DNA of 64,000 nt, taken from contig NZ_CP092430.2 of the NCBI RefSeq assembly GCF_022374935.2, positions 2,604,001-2,668,000 of the forward strand, written 5' to 3'. Shown in pieces: positions 1 through 10,241 of the stretch (positions are counted from its first letter, which is position 1; each line of letters starts with the position of its first letter). Under the pieces are notes generated by a model that saw only the letters and a list, made by a program, of their open reading frames with translations, ran no database searches and had not been told where the DNA came from. A program made the position numbers and the translations under genes. Source of the stretch: Mycolicibacter virginiensis (lineage in GTDB: Bacteria > Actinomycetota > Actinomycetes > Mycobacteriales > Mycobacteriaceae).

Positions 1-1625
<1,625 letters not shown>

Positions 1626-1630
1626 GGCTC

Positions 1631-3547
1631 TCAGGCCCCCAATCGGGTCAGTAAGTCCGACAGCGCCTGCACCGCATTGATTTTCATGGTCAGGTAGTCG
1701 TCTGGGTTCGGATCGGTGTCAGCGTTACTGGCCAGTGCCTTGGCGGGCCCCGCCAGGTAGACCCGGTCAACTCCGGCGGTGCGCGCCGCCCCGATGACCG
1801 CGGCCGCTTCGGCGCCGTAGCGGGCATCGCTGCCGCACAGCACCGCCGCGGCGGGTGAGCCGGCCGCCGCGACGGCGGCGGCCACCTGCTCGGCATCCAG
1901 CGTGCCGGGGTTGATCACCGCGATGCCGCCGGAGGCCAGCAGGTTCGCGGCGAACGTGGTCCGAATGTTGTGTTCGGCCATCGGCCCCAGCGGCAACAGC
2001 AACACCTGCGGCCGGGCACCGGTGCGCGCCAGGTAGGCGTCGGAGCGGTCCCGCAACCCCTCGAACTGCGCCGCGTAGCGTCGCACGCCGACCGGGGCCG
2101 ACGAGTCGGCCGACTCGGAAGGCGCAGCCAACGGCGGCTCATCAAGGTTCGGGTACTCGTTGACCCCGGTGATCGCGCTGCGCCGATGTGCGATGTCCGC
2201 GGCCCGCGCGGCGGCAACCTCGGCGATCCGCTCGGCGATGTGCTCGCGGGCGGCCTCGAATCCGCCGAGCGCTTCGATCTCCTGGAACTGGCGCCAGGCC
2301 TGCTGCGCCAACTGTTCGGTGAGGTCTTCGACGAACCAGGATCCGCCGGCCGGGTCCAGCACCTGGCCCAGGTGCGACTCCTCCAGCAGCAGCAGTTGGG
2401 TGTTGCGGGCGATCCGCCGCGAGAACGTTGTCGAAGTGCCGGGCTGCCCACCGGGAATCACCGTGTCGAACGGCCACACCAGCACGGTGTCGGCCCCGCC
2501 GACTCCGGCGCCGAAGGCGGCCAGGGTGGTGCGCAGCATGTTCACCCACGGGTCACGCTGCGTCATCATCGCCAAAGATGTCTCGGCGTGGACGAGGGCG
2601 GCCCCGGCTTCGGGCGCCCCGGCGACCTCGGTGACCCGCGCCCACAGTTGGCGCGCCGCCCGGATCTTGGCGATCGTGATGAACTGGTCGTCGTCGGCGG
2701 CGATCCGGAAGCTGATCTGGCGGGCGGCGTCGGCCACCGGCAGGCCGGCATCGGTGAGCACCCGCAGGTAGGCCACAGCCGCGGCCAGGCCGGCAGCCAA
2801 CTCCCCTGACGCGCCGGCGCCCAGGTTGTGCAGGGCCGGGCCGTTGACGGCGATGGCCCGCACCCCCGGATGGGCGACGGCCCGCGACGCCACCGCGACC
2901 ACCTCGTCGATCGATGGTGCCGGCCGGTCAGTCAGCGGCGCGGTCAGCGGGTCGGCACCCAAATCCACCGACAGGTTGGCGCGGTTGTCCGGGTCGAGCG
3001 CGTCGACCAGCGCCAGCATGGTCTCGGCGGCCGTGGTGTAGTCGCCGGCACCGGCACCGTCGAGCAGCACCGGAACCAGGTCCAGGTAGACGTCGTCGAA
3101 GACGCCCCGCAGCTCGGCCGCCGGCACGCCCGCCTCGCCGACGCGCAGGGTCAGCGCGCTGACGCCGTCGGTCAGGGCACTCAGCACGGCACCGTTGGCG
3201 TCGGCGGCCGAAGCCGCTCCGCCGATGGGAAAGACCTCGGCAACCTTCCAGCCGGTGTTGACATCGCGCCGGGCGTCGGCACCGCGCACGAAGGGCCACT
3301 GGCCGGGCAACGGCGGCTCCGGCAGCGCGTCGAACGCGGTGTAGAGCGCCCGCACCGCGAAGCCACCCTGCCCCGCCAACCCCTCGACCGGGGTGTCCAA
3401 CAGCCGTTCGGGCTCACCGCCGGTCTCGGCGTCGATATCGGCCGGCTCGCGGCGCGCGCTCTTGGCCAGCACCCCGGCTACGGCGGCACGCCACCGGGCC
3501 CGGGCCTGCTCCATGCCGGCGGGTTCGGCGGACACGTCGATTGACAC
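1631..3547 (-). CDS. mutA: Methylmalonyl-CoA mutase small subunit
   Basis: A 638-residue partner of MutB in the heterodimeric mutase. It carries a mutase-type barrel (about residues 60-480) and a C-terminal flavodoxin-like domain (about 500-638). The C-terminal domain lacks the cobalamin-ligating DxHxxG motif, as expected of the non-catalytic small subunit. The start is a GTG at 3547 (VSIDVSAEP) with a GGAG element a few bases upstream. It is first in a mutA-mutB operon and diverges from the VTT-domain gene on the other strand. An interrupted palindrome lies 24-46 bases upstream of the start and may regulate it. Confidence 0.95.
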   Translation of the reverse strand: MSIDVSAEPAGMEQARARWRAAVAGVLAKSARREPADIDAETGGEPERLLDTPVEGLAGQGGFAVRALYTAFDALPEPPLPGQWPFVRGADARRDVNTGWKVAEVFPIGGAASAADANGAVLSALTDGVSALTLRVGEAGVPAAELRGVFDDVYLDLVPVLLDGAGAGDYTTAAETMLALVDALDPDNRANLSVDLGADPLTAPLTDRPAPSIDEVVAVASRAVAHPGVRAIAVNGPALHNLGAGASGELAAGLAAAVAYLRVLTDAGLPVADAARQISFRIAADDDQFITIAKIRAARQLWARVTEVAGAPEAGAALVHAETSLAMMTQRDPWVNMLRTTLAAFGAGVGGADTVLVWPFDTVIPGGQPGTSTTFSRRIARNTQLLLLEESHLGQVLDPAGGSWFVEDLTEQLAQQAWRQFQEIEALGGFEAAREHIAERIAEVAAARAADIAHRRSAITGVNEYPNLDEPPLAAPSESADSSAPVGVRRYAAQFEGLRDRSDAYLARTGARPQVLLLPLGPMAEHNIRTTFAANLLASGGIAVINPGTLDAEQVAAAVAAAGSPAAAVLCGSDARYGAEAAAVIGAARTAGVDRVYLAGPAKALASNADTDPNPDDYLTMKINAVQALSDLLTRLGA

Positions 3548-3570
3548 CGGCGACTCCTGTGGTTACTCGC

Positions 3571-3593
3571 GGGTAGCTGTTGAATCGCTACCC
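3571..3593. promoter_or_regulatory. Interrupted palindrome upstream of mutA (possible operator)
   Basis: Seven-base arms GGGTAGC (3571-3577) and GCTACCC (3587-3593) are perfectly complementary around a 9-base centre. The site lies in the divergent mutA / VTT-protein intergenic region, close to the mutA start. Symmetry and position suggest a repressor site or a 5' leader hairpin. No regulator is encoded nearby, so the assignment is inference. Confidence 0.4.
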
Positions 3594-3715
3594 AACATGT
3601 GTCAACCAGGCTAAATGATGGCGATCGGCCGACTCGGCTGAGGTGTGCCGAGCGGCGAAACTCCCGCTGAGTGACACGAAGTGTTCACCCCCGGCCCGTA
3701 GTCTTGGGTGCCGTG

Positions 3716-4477
3716 ATGCCCGCCGCGACCCGAATCCCGGATGTGCTGCGTGGCGCCTGGTCGGTCTTCATCGCCACCGCGCGTCAAGTGGCGCTGCGAC
3801 GGCTGGCGTTGACGACGGCCGTCGTCGGAAGCCTCGTCGCGGTGGCACTGCTGGTCCCGGTGCCCTCCGCCGTGCAGCTGCGGGACTGGGCGCAGACGTT
3901 GGGGCCGTGGTTTCCGGTGGCGTTTCTGGTGGCGCACACCGTCGTCACGGTATTCCCCTTTCCACGGACCGCGTTCACGCTGGCCGCCGGCCTGCTGTTC
4001 GGTCCGTGGCTGGGCGTTCTGCTGGCGGTTGTGGCCAGCGCGTTGAGCGCCGTGGGGGTGCTGATTTTGATGCGGGTATTCGGTTGGCAGTTGAGCCGGG
4101 TAGTACGTCATCCGCGGCTCGACTCACTCGACGCCCGCCTTCGTCAGCGCGGTTGGCCCGCCGTGGTGTCGCTGCGGTTGATTCCGGCGATCCCGTTCTC
4201 GGTGATCAACTACGCCGCCGGCGCCTCGGCGGTGCGACTAGTCCCGTACACGGTGGCCACCCTGATCGGTCTGCTACCGGGCACGGCCGCCGTGGTGGTG
4301 CTCGGCGACGCCCTGACCGGTGAGGTGAGCCCGCTGCTGTTCGCGGTTTCGGCGTGCACTGCCGCGGTCGGGGTGGCACTGCTGGTCTACGAGGTGCGCT
4401 CGCACCGCGCACACCGGCCCGAGGCCGGCCCGGAAACCCGCGAACTGGATCCGGCCGAATCGGTGACCATCGGCTGA
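3716..4477 (+). CDS. TVP38/TMEM64 (VTT-domain) membrane protein, Rv1491c-like
   Basis: A 253-residue integral membrane protein of the DedA/TVP38 (SNARE-associated, VTT domain) superfamily. Hydrophobic segments occupy about residues 30-50, 65-85, 85-115, 165-200 and 205-225. The family core is visible as FPFPRTAFTLAAGLLFGPW followed by a polar loop with RQRGWPAVVSLRLIPAIPFS and NYAAGAS. Relatives are thought to act as lipid scramblases or transporters; the substrate here is unknown. I chose the ATG at 3716 because it gives a length close to Rv1491c; an upstream in-frame start at 3671 would add 15 residues of low-complexity sequence. It is divergent from mutAB, as in M. tuberculosis. Confidence 0.85.
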   Translation: MPAATRIPDVLRGAWSVFIATARQVALRRLALTTAVVGSLVAVALLVPVPSAVQLRDWAQTLGPWFPVAFLVAHTVVTVFPFPRTAFTLAAGLLFGPWLGVLLAVVASALSAVGVLILMRVFGWQLSRVVRHPRLDSLDARLRQRGWPAVVSLRLIPAIPFSVINYAAGASAVRLVPYTVATLIGLLPGTAAVVVLGDALTGEVSPLLFAVSACTAAVGVALLVYEVRSHRAHRPEAGPETRELDPAESVTIG

Positions 4478-4559
4478 TCACGGCGGCTCGGACGCAGACG
4501 TGATCGGCGAATCAGGCGTACCTTTCAGGCAGTAAGCTGATCTAACGTTGGGGCTTCTG

Positions 4560-4850
4560 ATGCGCAGGTGGCGGCCGCGATCGTCGCAGGGAACCGAATC
4601 GGCGACCGTGCTCGCCGACTTGGCGCCGGGCCAGCAGGCCACCATCACCGGTGCCGCATCGCATGCCCCGCCGGCGGTGGCAAATCGACTGCGGCAGCTC
4701 GGTTTCCGCCCGGCCGCCCGCGTTGACGTGGTCCGTCGGGCCCCGCTGGGCGATCCCACCATCTACCGCGTGCAAGACACCGAACTGTGTCTGCGGCGTC
4801 GGGAAGCCCGCCTGATCGAGATCGACGGCGTCGGGGGTGGTCAGCGATGA
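4560..4850 (+). CDS. feoA: FeoA-family ferrous iron transport accessory protein
   Basis: A 96-residue protein with an SH3-like FeoA domain over about residues 18-92: VLADLAPGQQATITG, then LRQLGFRPAARVDVVRRAPLGDPTIYRV and a final LRRREARLIEI strand. FeoA proteins are small cytosolic partners that stimulate FeoB. I prefer the ATG at 4560; a TTG at 4548 is possible. The stop overlaps the feoB start (ATGA at 4847-4850), so translation is probably coupled. A TAAGCT element at about 4531 could be a -10. I see no recognisable IdeR box in the 80 bases upstream. As I recall, M. tuberculosis lacks feo genes. Confidence 0.88.
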   Translation: MRRWRPRSSQGTESATVLADLAPGQQATITGAASHAPPAVANRLRQLGFRPAARVDVVRRAPLGDPTIYRVQDTELCLRRREARLIEIDGVGGGQR

Positions 4851-6760
4851 CCAACTGTCACGAGGGCAGTGCCACTGCCATCAGGGTGACGCCGGCACAG
4901 CGGATCGCGCTGGTCGGAAGCCCGAACGCCGGCAAGACCAGCCTGTTCAATCACCTGACCGGGCTGCGCGCCAAGACCGGCAACTATCCGGGCGTCACGG
5001 TGGGGCGCAGCGTCGGGATGGTGACCGTCGGCGGTGTCGAGGTGGCGATCGAAGACCTGCCCGGCACCTACAGCCTGGACCCGATCAGCCCGGACGAACA
5101 GGTTGTTGCCGACGTGCTGGCCGGCGGAATCGACGGGATCGGCCGGCCCGACGCGATCGTGTTGGTCGCCGACGCCACCACGCTGCGCCGCTCGATCACC
5201 TTGGTGGGCCAGGTATTGCGCCTGGATCTCCCCACCCTGTTGGTGCTCACCATGACCGACGAGTTGCGTTCGCGTCGAGGTGGAGTCGACGTGGAAGCTC
5301 TGACGGCCGCGATCGGCGTACCGGTCGTCGCCGTCATCGCCAACCGGGGCGCCGGCATCGAGGGCCTGCGCGCCCTGTTGGGGTCCCGCGACACCTGGTC
5401 AGGGCCTGCGGTACTGCCGCCGTCGGAGGCCGAGGCACTCGACGCCTGGGGCACCTCGGTGCTTTGCGCCGCGAACTACGTTGCCCCGCACCGAGATCAG
5501 CGGACCGCCCGGATCGACGGCTTGGTACTGCACCCGCTGTGGGGCCTCGTGATCTTCTTCGCGGTCATGTTCGCGTTCTTCCAGATCATCTTCACCGTCG
5601 CCGCCCCACTGCAGGACCGGATCGCCGCCGGGCTCGACTGGCTGGGATCGCAGGTCGATGGCCACCTCGGCGGCACGGTGATTGGCGGTCTGATCGGCGA
5701 CGGAGTGATCGGCGGTGTCGGCACCGTGTTGCAGTTCCTTCCGCAGATTGTGTTGCTGTTCTTGCTGATTGCACTGCTGGAGAACGTCGGTTACATGTCA
5801 CGTGCCGCATTCCTGATGGATCGCGTCATGGCCAGAACCGGACTGGAAGGTCGCGCGTTCGTGGCGATGCTGTCCTCGTTCGCCTGCGCAGTCCCCGGGA
5901 TCATGGCAACGCGCACACTGCCGTCATCGCGTGATCGGATCGCCACCATCATCAGTGCGCCCTTGATGACGTGCTCCGCGCGGCTGCCGGTCTATACCCT
6001 GCTGGTCGGGCTCCTGGTCGCACCGCAGACGCGTTGGTGGGGCTTCAGCGCGCAGGGCGTCACCATGTTCCTGCTGTATCTGGGTGGTGGCACCTCGGCT
6101 CTGCTGGCCGCAGCGGTGTTCAAGTCGACGATTCTGCGCAGCGACCTGCTGCCGTTCACCATGGAACTGCCGCCGTATCGCTTCCCCTCGCCCACTGCGG
6201 TTCTCATCGCGATGTGGAACGCGGCGAAGATCTTCTTGCGTAAGGCCGGGACCGTCATCCTGGCCACCTCACTGGTGCTGTGGGTGTTGATGAATCTGCC
6301 CACTCGCAGCGCCGAGACGGCAGCACTGCCGCCACCCGACGCCACCGCCTACGTCCTGGACCACAGCTACGCCGCGGGCATCGGCAGGGCGATCGAGCCG
6401 GTTTTCGCGCCCCTGGGCTTCGACTGGCGCACCAACATTGCGCTGGTCGGGTCATTGTCGGCCCGGGAAGTGTTCGTATCCACGCTCGGCCAGGTGTCGG
6501 CGGCGACCAACCCCACCGACCCCCACCAGGCGCTGCTGTCGATGTCCGACGACAACGGCCGGCGAGTGTTCAGCGCACCGACGGTCATCGCGCTGATGGT
6601 GTATTTCATGTTCGCGCTGCAGTGCATGTCCACCGTCGCGGTCATGCGTCGAGAGACCAATTCCTGGCGGTGGCCTGCTTTCGCGTTCGGCTACATGTTC
6701 GTCTTGGCCTGGGTGATGGCGTTCGCCGCCCGGTCGATCGCAGTGGGCCTGGGCGCATGA
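4847..6760 (+). CDS. feoB: Ferrous iron transporter FeoB
   Basis: A 637-residue Fe(II) permease with an N-terminal G domain and a polytopic membrane domain. The G domain shows G1 GSPNAGKT (residues 24-31), T51 in the G2 region and G3 DLPG (70-73). The expected G4 NxxD reads TMTD (135-138), so the guanine-contacting Asn is Thr. The membrane part begins near residue 230 and includes the conserved Feo gate signatures SFACAVPGIMATR and LMTCSARLPVY. It is shorter than the roughly 770-residue enterobacterial protein. The start is fixed by the ATGA overlap with feoA, and the stop overlaps the next gene the same way. The three genes form one operon. Confidence 0.94.
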   Translation: MTNCHEGSATAIRVTPAQRIALVGSPNAGKTSLFNHLTGLRAKTGNYPGVTVGRSVGMVTVGGVEVAIEDLPGTYSLDPISPDEQVVADVLAGGIDGIGRPDAIVLVADATTLRRSITLVGQVLRLDLPTLLVLTMTDELRSRRGGVDVEALTAAIGVPVVAVIANRGAGIEGLRALLGSRDTWSGPAVLPPSEAEALDAWGTSVLCAANYVAPHRDQRTARIDGLVLHPLWGLVIFFAVMFAFFQIIFTVAAPLQDRIAAGLDWLGSQVDGHLGGTVIGGLIGDGVIGGVGTVLQFLPQIVLLFLLIALLENVGYMSRAAFLMDRVMARTGLEGRAFVAMLSSFACAVPGIMATRTLPSSRDRIATIISAPLMTCSARLPVYTLLVGLLVAPQTRWWGFSAQGVTMFLLYLGGGTSALLAAAVFKSTILRSDLLPFTMELPPYRFPSPTAVLIAMWNAAKIFLRKAGTVILATSLVLWVLMNLPTRSAETAALPPPDATAYVLDHSYAAGIGRAIEPVFAPLGFDWRTNIALVGSLSAREVFVSTLGQVSAATNPTDPHQALLSMSDDNGRRVFSAPTVIALMVYFMFALQCMSTVAVMRRETNSWRWPAFAFGYMFVLAWVMAFAARSIAVGLGA

Positions 6761-7359
6761 TCCCCATGCATGCGGTGGCCACCGCTGACCCGCAACGGGT
6801 GCGGTGGGTGATCGACCACGACCGTCTGCCCGCTGCCGGGCGGGTCCAGCAGGCTCCCGGCCGGCTGGGTGAGCTGCGCGACGGCGGCGTCATCGATGAG
6901 CTGACGGTGGCCGGATCGGAGATCACGATCACGCTCAGCCGCCGACAGAATTGGCGTGCCCGCGGCGAGGAGATCCGCGTCGCACTCGACGAAGCGCTGC
7001 GCGCACCGGCCGACTGGCGGGTCGCGCCCGCCGAGCGCAGCGGCGACCTGACGCGGGCAGCCCGGGAACTGCTGGAGGGGCCGATCGGCGATATCGCCGC
7101 ATCCCACGGCGGCGCGATCGAGCTGGTCGAGGTGACCGGCGACCGGGTGCGGGTGCGGATGTCCGGCGCCTGCCACGGCTGCCCCGCCTCGGAATCGACG
7201 CTGTATGACCGACTGCAACGCGAACTTCGCCGCCGGTTCGGCGACCAGGTCACGGTTCTGGTGGACAACCCGTCGGCCGCGGTGTCTGTCGGCAAGACGT
7301 TGTTGGCCTTGTTCGTACGCCCAACGCAGAATCCGTCACGCCGGCGAATCCGCGGGTAG
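6757..7359 (+). CDS. Nfu-type Fe-S cluster scaffold/carrier in the feo operon
   Basis: A 200-residue protein. Residues 110-170 are a NifU C-terminal domain (GPIGDIAASHGGAIELVEV) with the CxxC cluster site at C139 and C142 (GACHGCPAS). Residues about 15-85 resemble the Nfu N-terminal domain: a PGRLGELRDGGVIDELTVAG-like segment, an EITITLSR strand and an RGEEIRVALDEAL helix. That gives the two-domain architecture of Nfu carriers, which bind a cluster between subunits and pass it to target proteins. It follows feoB with an ATGA overlap (6757-6760), so it is the third feo operon gene, the position FeoC takes in enterobacteria. A role in Feo iron handling is inference; the NifU domain is clear. 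Confidence 0.82.
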   Translation: MIPMHAVATADPQRVRWVIDHDRLPAAGRVQQAPGRLGELRDGGVIDELTVAGSEITITLSRRQNWRARGEEIRVALDEALRAPADWRVAPAERSGDLTRAARELLEGPIGDIAASHGGAIELVEVTGDRVRVRMSGACHGCPASESTLYDRLQRELRRRFGDQVTVLVDNPSAAVSVGKTLLALFVRPTQNPSRRRIRG

Positions 7360-7369
7360 CGTGCTGAAG

Positions 7370-7840
7370 ATGCCGTCCTTGGCCGACACGGTCAGCCGAC
7401 TGTTGAGTTCACGACGGCTGATGCGCGCCCCGATCTGGCTGTACCGCGCACGACTCGGCGGCCTCCTCGGCCAGCGTCTGTTGATGCTCGAGCACATCGG
7501 GCGCAGGACGGGCGCCCGCCGCCGTGTCGTCCTGGAAGTCATCGACCACACCGTCGGCCACAGCTATGTGGTGGCATCGGGCTTCGGCGAGCGCGCTCAA
7601 TGGTTTCGCAACGTCCGCGCTAACCCCCGGGTGCGGGTCTACGCCGGGAGCAGCGTCGCGATACCGGCCACCGCCCGAGTACTCGAGCAGGCCGAAGCCG
7701 ACCGGGTGCTGGGCCACTACATCGAGCGCCACCCCCGGGCGTGGGAGAAGTTCAGCGCGGTACTCGAGAAGACACTGGGCGAAGCGGTAACCCCGCCCAA
7801 TACGGCACTGCCGCTGGTCGAATTGCGCCTGGACCGATAG
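7370..7840 (+). CDS. Ddn-like F420-dependent oxidoreductase family protein
   Basis: A 156-residue protein with the split beta-barrel of the deazaflavin (F420)-dependent nitroreductase/quinone reductase family. Family landmarks are GRRTGARRRVVLEVI, then the YVVASGFGERAQWFRNVRAN segment that lines the deazaflavin site, and VRVYAGSSVAIPATARVL. Ddn relatives reduce quinones or nitro compounds with F420H2; the substrate here is not predictable. The ATG at 7370 is preferred, with a GTG at 7361 as alternative. The gene begins 10 bases after the Nfu stop and may be the last gene of the feo transcript, though function gives no obvious link. Confidence 0.82.
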   Translation: MPSLADTVSRLLSSRRLMRAPIWLYRARLGGLLGQRLLMLEHIGRRTGARRRVVLEVIDHTVGHSYVVASGFGERAQWFRNVRANPRVRVYAGSSVAIPATARVLEQAEADRVLGHYIERHPRAWEKFSAVLEKTLGEAVTPPNTALPLVELRLDR

Positions 7841-8007
7841 CGCTTCGGCAAACAACACGAAGCCCTCATTAATCCAGCAACAATTCGGTGAAAAACGGCG
7901 TGCGAATAGCGGGCGCAAGACGCTGCGCCGTTACAGTCTTCTTTAGTGCCATGTGCTGGCACAGCACAAATTGGACAAGTGCTCGACGGAGTGAAGGGAC
8001 CGGATCA

Positions 8008-8691
8008 ATGGCTGATCGGAACGCCTCGGTGCGCAAATATTTGACCGAAATGATCGGCACGTTCGTTTTCATGTTCGCTGTGCTCGGCATCGTCTTGTCC
8101 GGCACCGAGTGCGTCGCCGCCACCGCGCTGGGCATCGGCTCGGTGCTGATGGTGATGGTCTATGCCAGTGGGCACATCTCGGGCGGCCACCTGAACCCGG
8201 CCGTCTCCGTGGCCGCGTATTTGCGCGGAGCACTGCCATTGGGTGACTTGGGGCCCTACATCGTTGCGCAGTTGGTCGGCGCACTCGCCGCGTTCGGTGT
8301 GGGTTTCGGGTTGTGGCATGACAAGTACGCCACTGGGACACTTGATCTGGCCGGCACCGTGTGGCCCGCATTCTTGGCCGAATTAGTATTCACATTCGCG
8401 TTGTGTTACGTGGTTTTGCACACCGCAACCAGCAAAGACAGTGCCGGCAACAGCTTCTACGGTCTGGCGATCGGATTCGTGGTGACCGTCGGTGTGGTGG
8501 CGGTCGGTGCGATCTCGGGCGGCGCGTTCAACCCGGCCATCACCTTCGGCCTGATGCTGTCGGGGATCTTCGCGTGGAAGTTCCTCTGGGTCTACCTGAT
8601 CGCCCAGCTGCTCGGCGCGGTCGTGGCCGCCTACGCCTACAAGGCGACCACCCTCGACGAGCACACCGCCGCCTCCTCCCGCAGGGGCTAA
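8008..8691 (+). CDS. MIP/aquaporin family channel with atypical second NPA box
   Basis: A 227-residue, six-helix channel of the major intrinsic protein family. NPA motifs are at residues 63-65 (ISGGHLNPAVSVA) and 175-177 (ISGGAFNPAITFG). In classical aquaporins and glycerol facilitators the second NPA is followed by Arg, which forms the aromatic/arginine filter; here the residue is Ile178. Both halves therefore look like first-half repeats. A purine-rich ribosome site (GTGAAGGG) precedes the ATG at 8008. The upstream 167 bases hold no other gene. Family assignment is firm; water, glycerol or another small solute remain possible substrates. Confidence 0.87.
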   Translation: MADRNASVRKYLTEMIGTFVFMFAVLGIVLSGTECVAATALGIGSVLMVMVYASGHISGGHLNPAVSVAAYLRGALPLGDLGPYIVAQLVGALAAFGVGFGLWHDKYATGTLDLAGTVWPAFLAELVFTFALCYVVLHTATSKDSAGNSFYGLAIGFVVTVGVVAVGAISGGAFNPAITFGLMLSGIFAWKFLWVYLIAQLLGAVVAAYAYKATTLDEHTAASSRRG

Positions 8692-8701
8692 CTCCCCGAC
8701 G

Positions 8702-9085
8702 CTACGGCTCCAGGGCCCGTACCCCGCCCCCGGCGGTGTGCGGGCCCTGCGCCGTCATCGCGGCGAACACCATCAGCAGCAGCACAGCGGGCACGATGTT
8801 GGCGATCCGGTTGCGCACGCGCAGGTGGATGCCCAGCGCCCCGGCGAAATACAACGTCAACAACCCGGTGGTGAGCCGGGCGACGGCCGGGAAGCGGAAC
8901 ACCGATGCCAGCCCTAACGCGGTGGCGGCTTTGGCCACCGGGACCGCCCAGCGGACCTCCTCGGGTATCCCCATGGCATCCATGTTCTTGGCGACATAGG
9001 GCACCGGGATCGCCGACGCCACGGCGTCTCCGGCCAGGAATGCGGCCAGCGCCGCGTAGGTCGGCCGTGCCGTCAGCGCGCTCAC
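8702..9085 (-). CDS. DoxX-like small membrane protein
   Basis: A 127-residue protein with four predicted hydrophobic helices (about 8-28, 50-68, 72-90 and 95-115) and the DoxX-like layout: an N-terminal helix, a VPYVAKNMDAMGIP loop, then paired helices. DoxX relatives are membrane proteins of uncertain role, some linked to redox stress. The GTG start at 9085 overlaps the SPFH gene stop by four bases (GTGA), so it is the last gene of the NfeD-SPFH-DoxX operon. Its stop lies 10 bases from the convergent aquaporin stop. Confidence 0.75.
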   Translation of the reverse strand: MSALTARPTYAALAAFLAGDAVASAIPVPYVAKNMDAMGIPEEVRWAVPVAKAATALGLASVFRFPAVARLTTGLLTLYFAGALGIHLRVRNRIANIVPAVLLLMVFAAMTAQGPHTAGGGVRALEP

Positions 9086-10227
9086 GCCAGACCGGGATCG
9101 AGCTGCGCCGGCAACACGCCCTCGACCGGCTTGCGCGCGTCGGCCTCCGCCTTGGCAACCGCCTGGGCGATCGCCGGATCGGTCTGGGTGGTGAACCAGT
9201 CGGCGACTTCGTCGCTGTCGTCCTCGGACCGGTGCCGCGGCTCGTCGTCCGGCGACGGCTGGTAGCGGAAAACTCCGTCTTCGCCGGGCGCGCCGAGCAG
9301 CTTGGTGAAGCCCTGCAGGGCGGAGCCGAAATCACTGGGCACCACCCACACCTTGTTGGCCTCGCCCCGCGCCATCTCCGGCAGCACCTGCAGATACTGG
9401 TAGGCCAGCAGCTCAGGGGTGGGTCGGCCGGCCTTGATCGCGGCGAAGGTCTTCTCGATCGCTTTGGCCTGGCCCTGGGCCTGCAGGTAGGCGGCGGCGC
9501 GTTCACCTTGGGCCCGCAACATCCGCGACTGCCGGTCGGCCTCGGCGGCCAGGATCGCCGCCTGCTTGGCACCCTCGGCGGTCAGGATCTCGGACTGCTT
9601 CTGGCCCTCGGCCTGCTTGATCGCGGCCTCGCGCTGGCCCTCGGCAGTCAAGATCATGGCCCGCTTCTCGCGGTCCGCCTTCATCTGCTTCTCCATCGAC
9701 GCCTGGATCGACGGCGGCGGGTCGATGCTGCGCAGCTCCACCCGGGCCACCCGCAGGCCCCAGCGCCCGGTCGCCTCGTCGAGCACGCCGCGCAGCTGGC
9801 TGTTGATCACCTCGCGGGAGGTCAACGTCTGCTCCAGCGTCATCCCGCCGACGACATTGCGCAGCGTGGTGGTGGTCAGCTGTTCCACCCCGACGATGTA
9901 GTTGCTGATCTCATACACCGCGGCCTTGGGGTTGGTCACCTGGAAGTAGACGACGGTGTCGATGTTGAGCGTCAGGTTGTCCTCGGTGATCACCGGCTGA
10001 GGCGGGAACGAGACCACCCGTTCACGCAGGTCGATGCGGGCCCGCACCCGGTCGATGAACGGGACAAGCAGGGTCAGCTGACCACTGACGGTGCGGCTGT
10101 AGCGGCCGAGTCGCTCGATCACCGCCGCCTCGGCCTGCGGGATCAGCGCGACCGACTTGGCGACCACGATCACCGCGAACACCACCAACACGGCCAGCAG
10201 CAACAGCCCGGTTGTGACGCCTTCCAT
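9082..10227 (-). CDS. SPFH/band 7 (stomatin-like) membrane protein, Rv1488-like
   Basis: A 381-residue flotillin/stomatin-type protein. It has an N-terminal membrane anchor (residues 5-25), an SPFH domain (about 25-190, including LTLNIDTVVYFQVTNPKAAVYEI) and a long alpha-helical stretch (190-290) of alternating Ala/Glu/Gln heptads such as AIKQAEGQKQSEILTAEG. The C-terminus is acidic and Pro-rich. Such proteins oligomerise into membrane microdomain scaffolds. The length equals the M. tuberculosis counterpart. An AAGGAAAGGA ribosome site precedes the ATG. The NfeD partner lies 14 bases upstream, the classical stomatin-NfeD pairing. Confidence 0.92.
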   Translation of the reverse strand: MEGVTTGLLLLAVLVVFAVIVVAKSVALIPQAEAAVIERLGRYSRTVSGQLTLLVPFIDRVRARIDLRERVVSFPPQPVITEDNLTLNIDTVVYFQVTNPKAAVYEISNYIVGVEQLTTTTLRNVVGGMTLEQTLTSREVINSQLRGVLDEATGRWGLRVARVELRSIDPPPSIQASMEKQMKADREKRAMILTAEGQREAAIKQAEGQKQSEILTAEGAKQAAILAAEADRQSRMLRAQGERAAAYLQAQGQAKAIEKTFAAIKAGRPTPELLAYQYLQVLPEMARGEANKVWVVPSDFGSALQGFTKLLGAPGEDGVFRYQPSPDDEPRHRSEDDSDEVADWFTTQTDPAIAQAVAKAEADARKPVEGVLPAQLDPGLA

Positions 10228-10241
10228 GACGATTCCTTTCC

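Noticed and set aside
3548..3715. Cobalamin riboswitch upstream of mutA
   Set aside because: The mutase uses B12, but the leader is too short and lacks the B12 box pattern. Only a 7-bp palindrome is present.
4478..4559. IdeR box upstream of feoA
   Set aside because: Expected for an iron operon, but no stretch approaches the AGGT...ACCT arrangement.
6280..6756. N-terminal extension of the Nfu gene back into feoB
   Set aside because: An in-frame reading begins at 6280, but those residues overlap the conserved FeoB frame and are Arg/His/Pro-rich. The ATGA junction at 6757 is the natural start.
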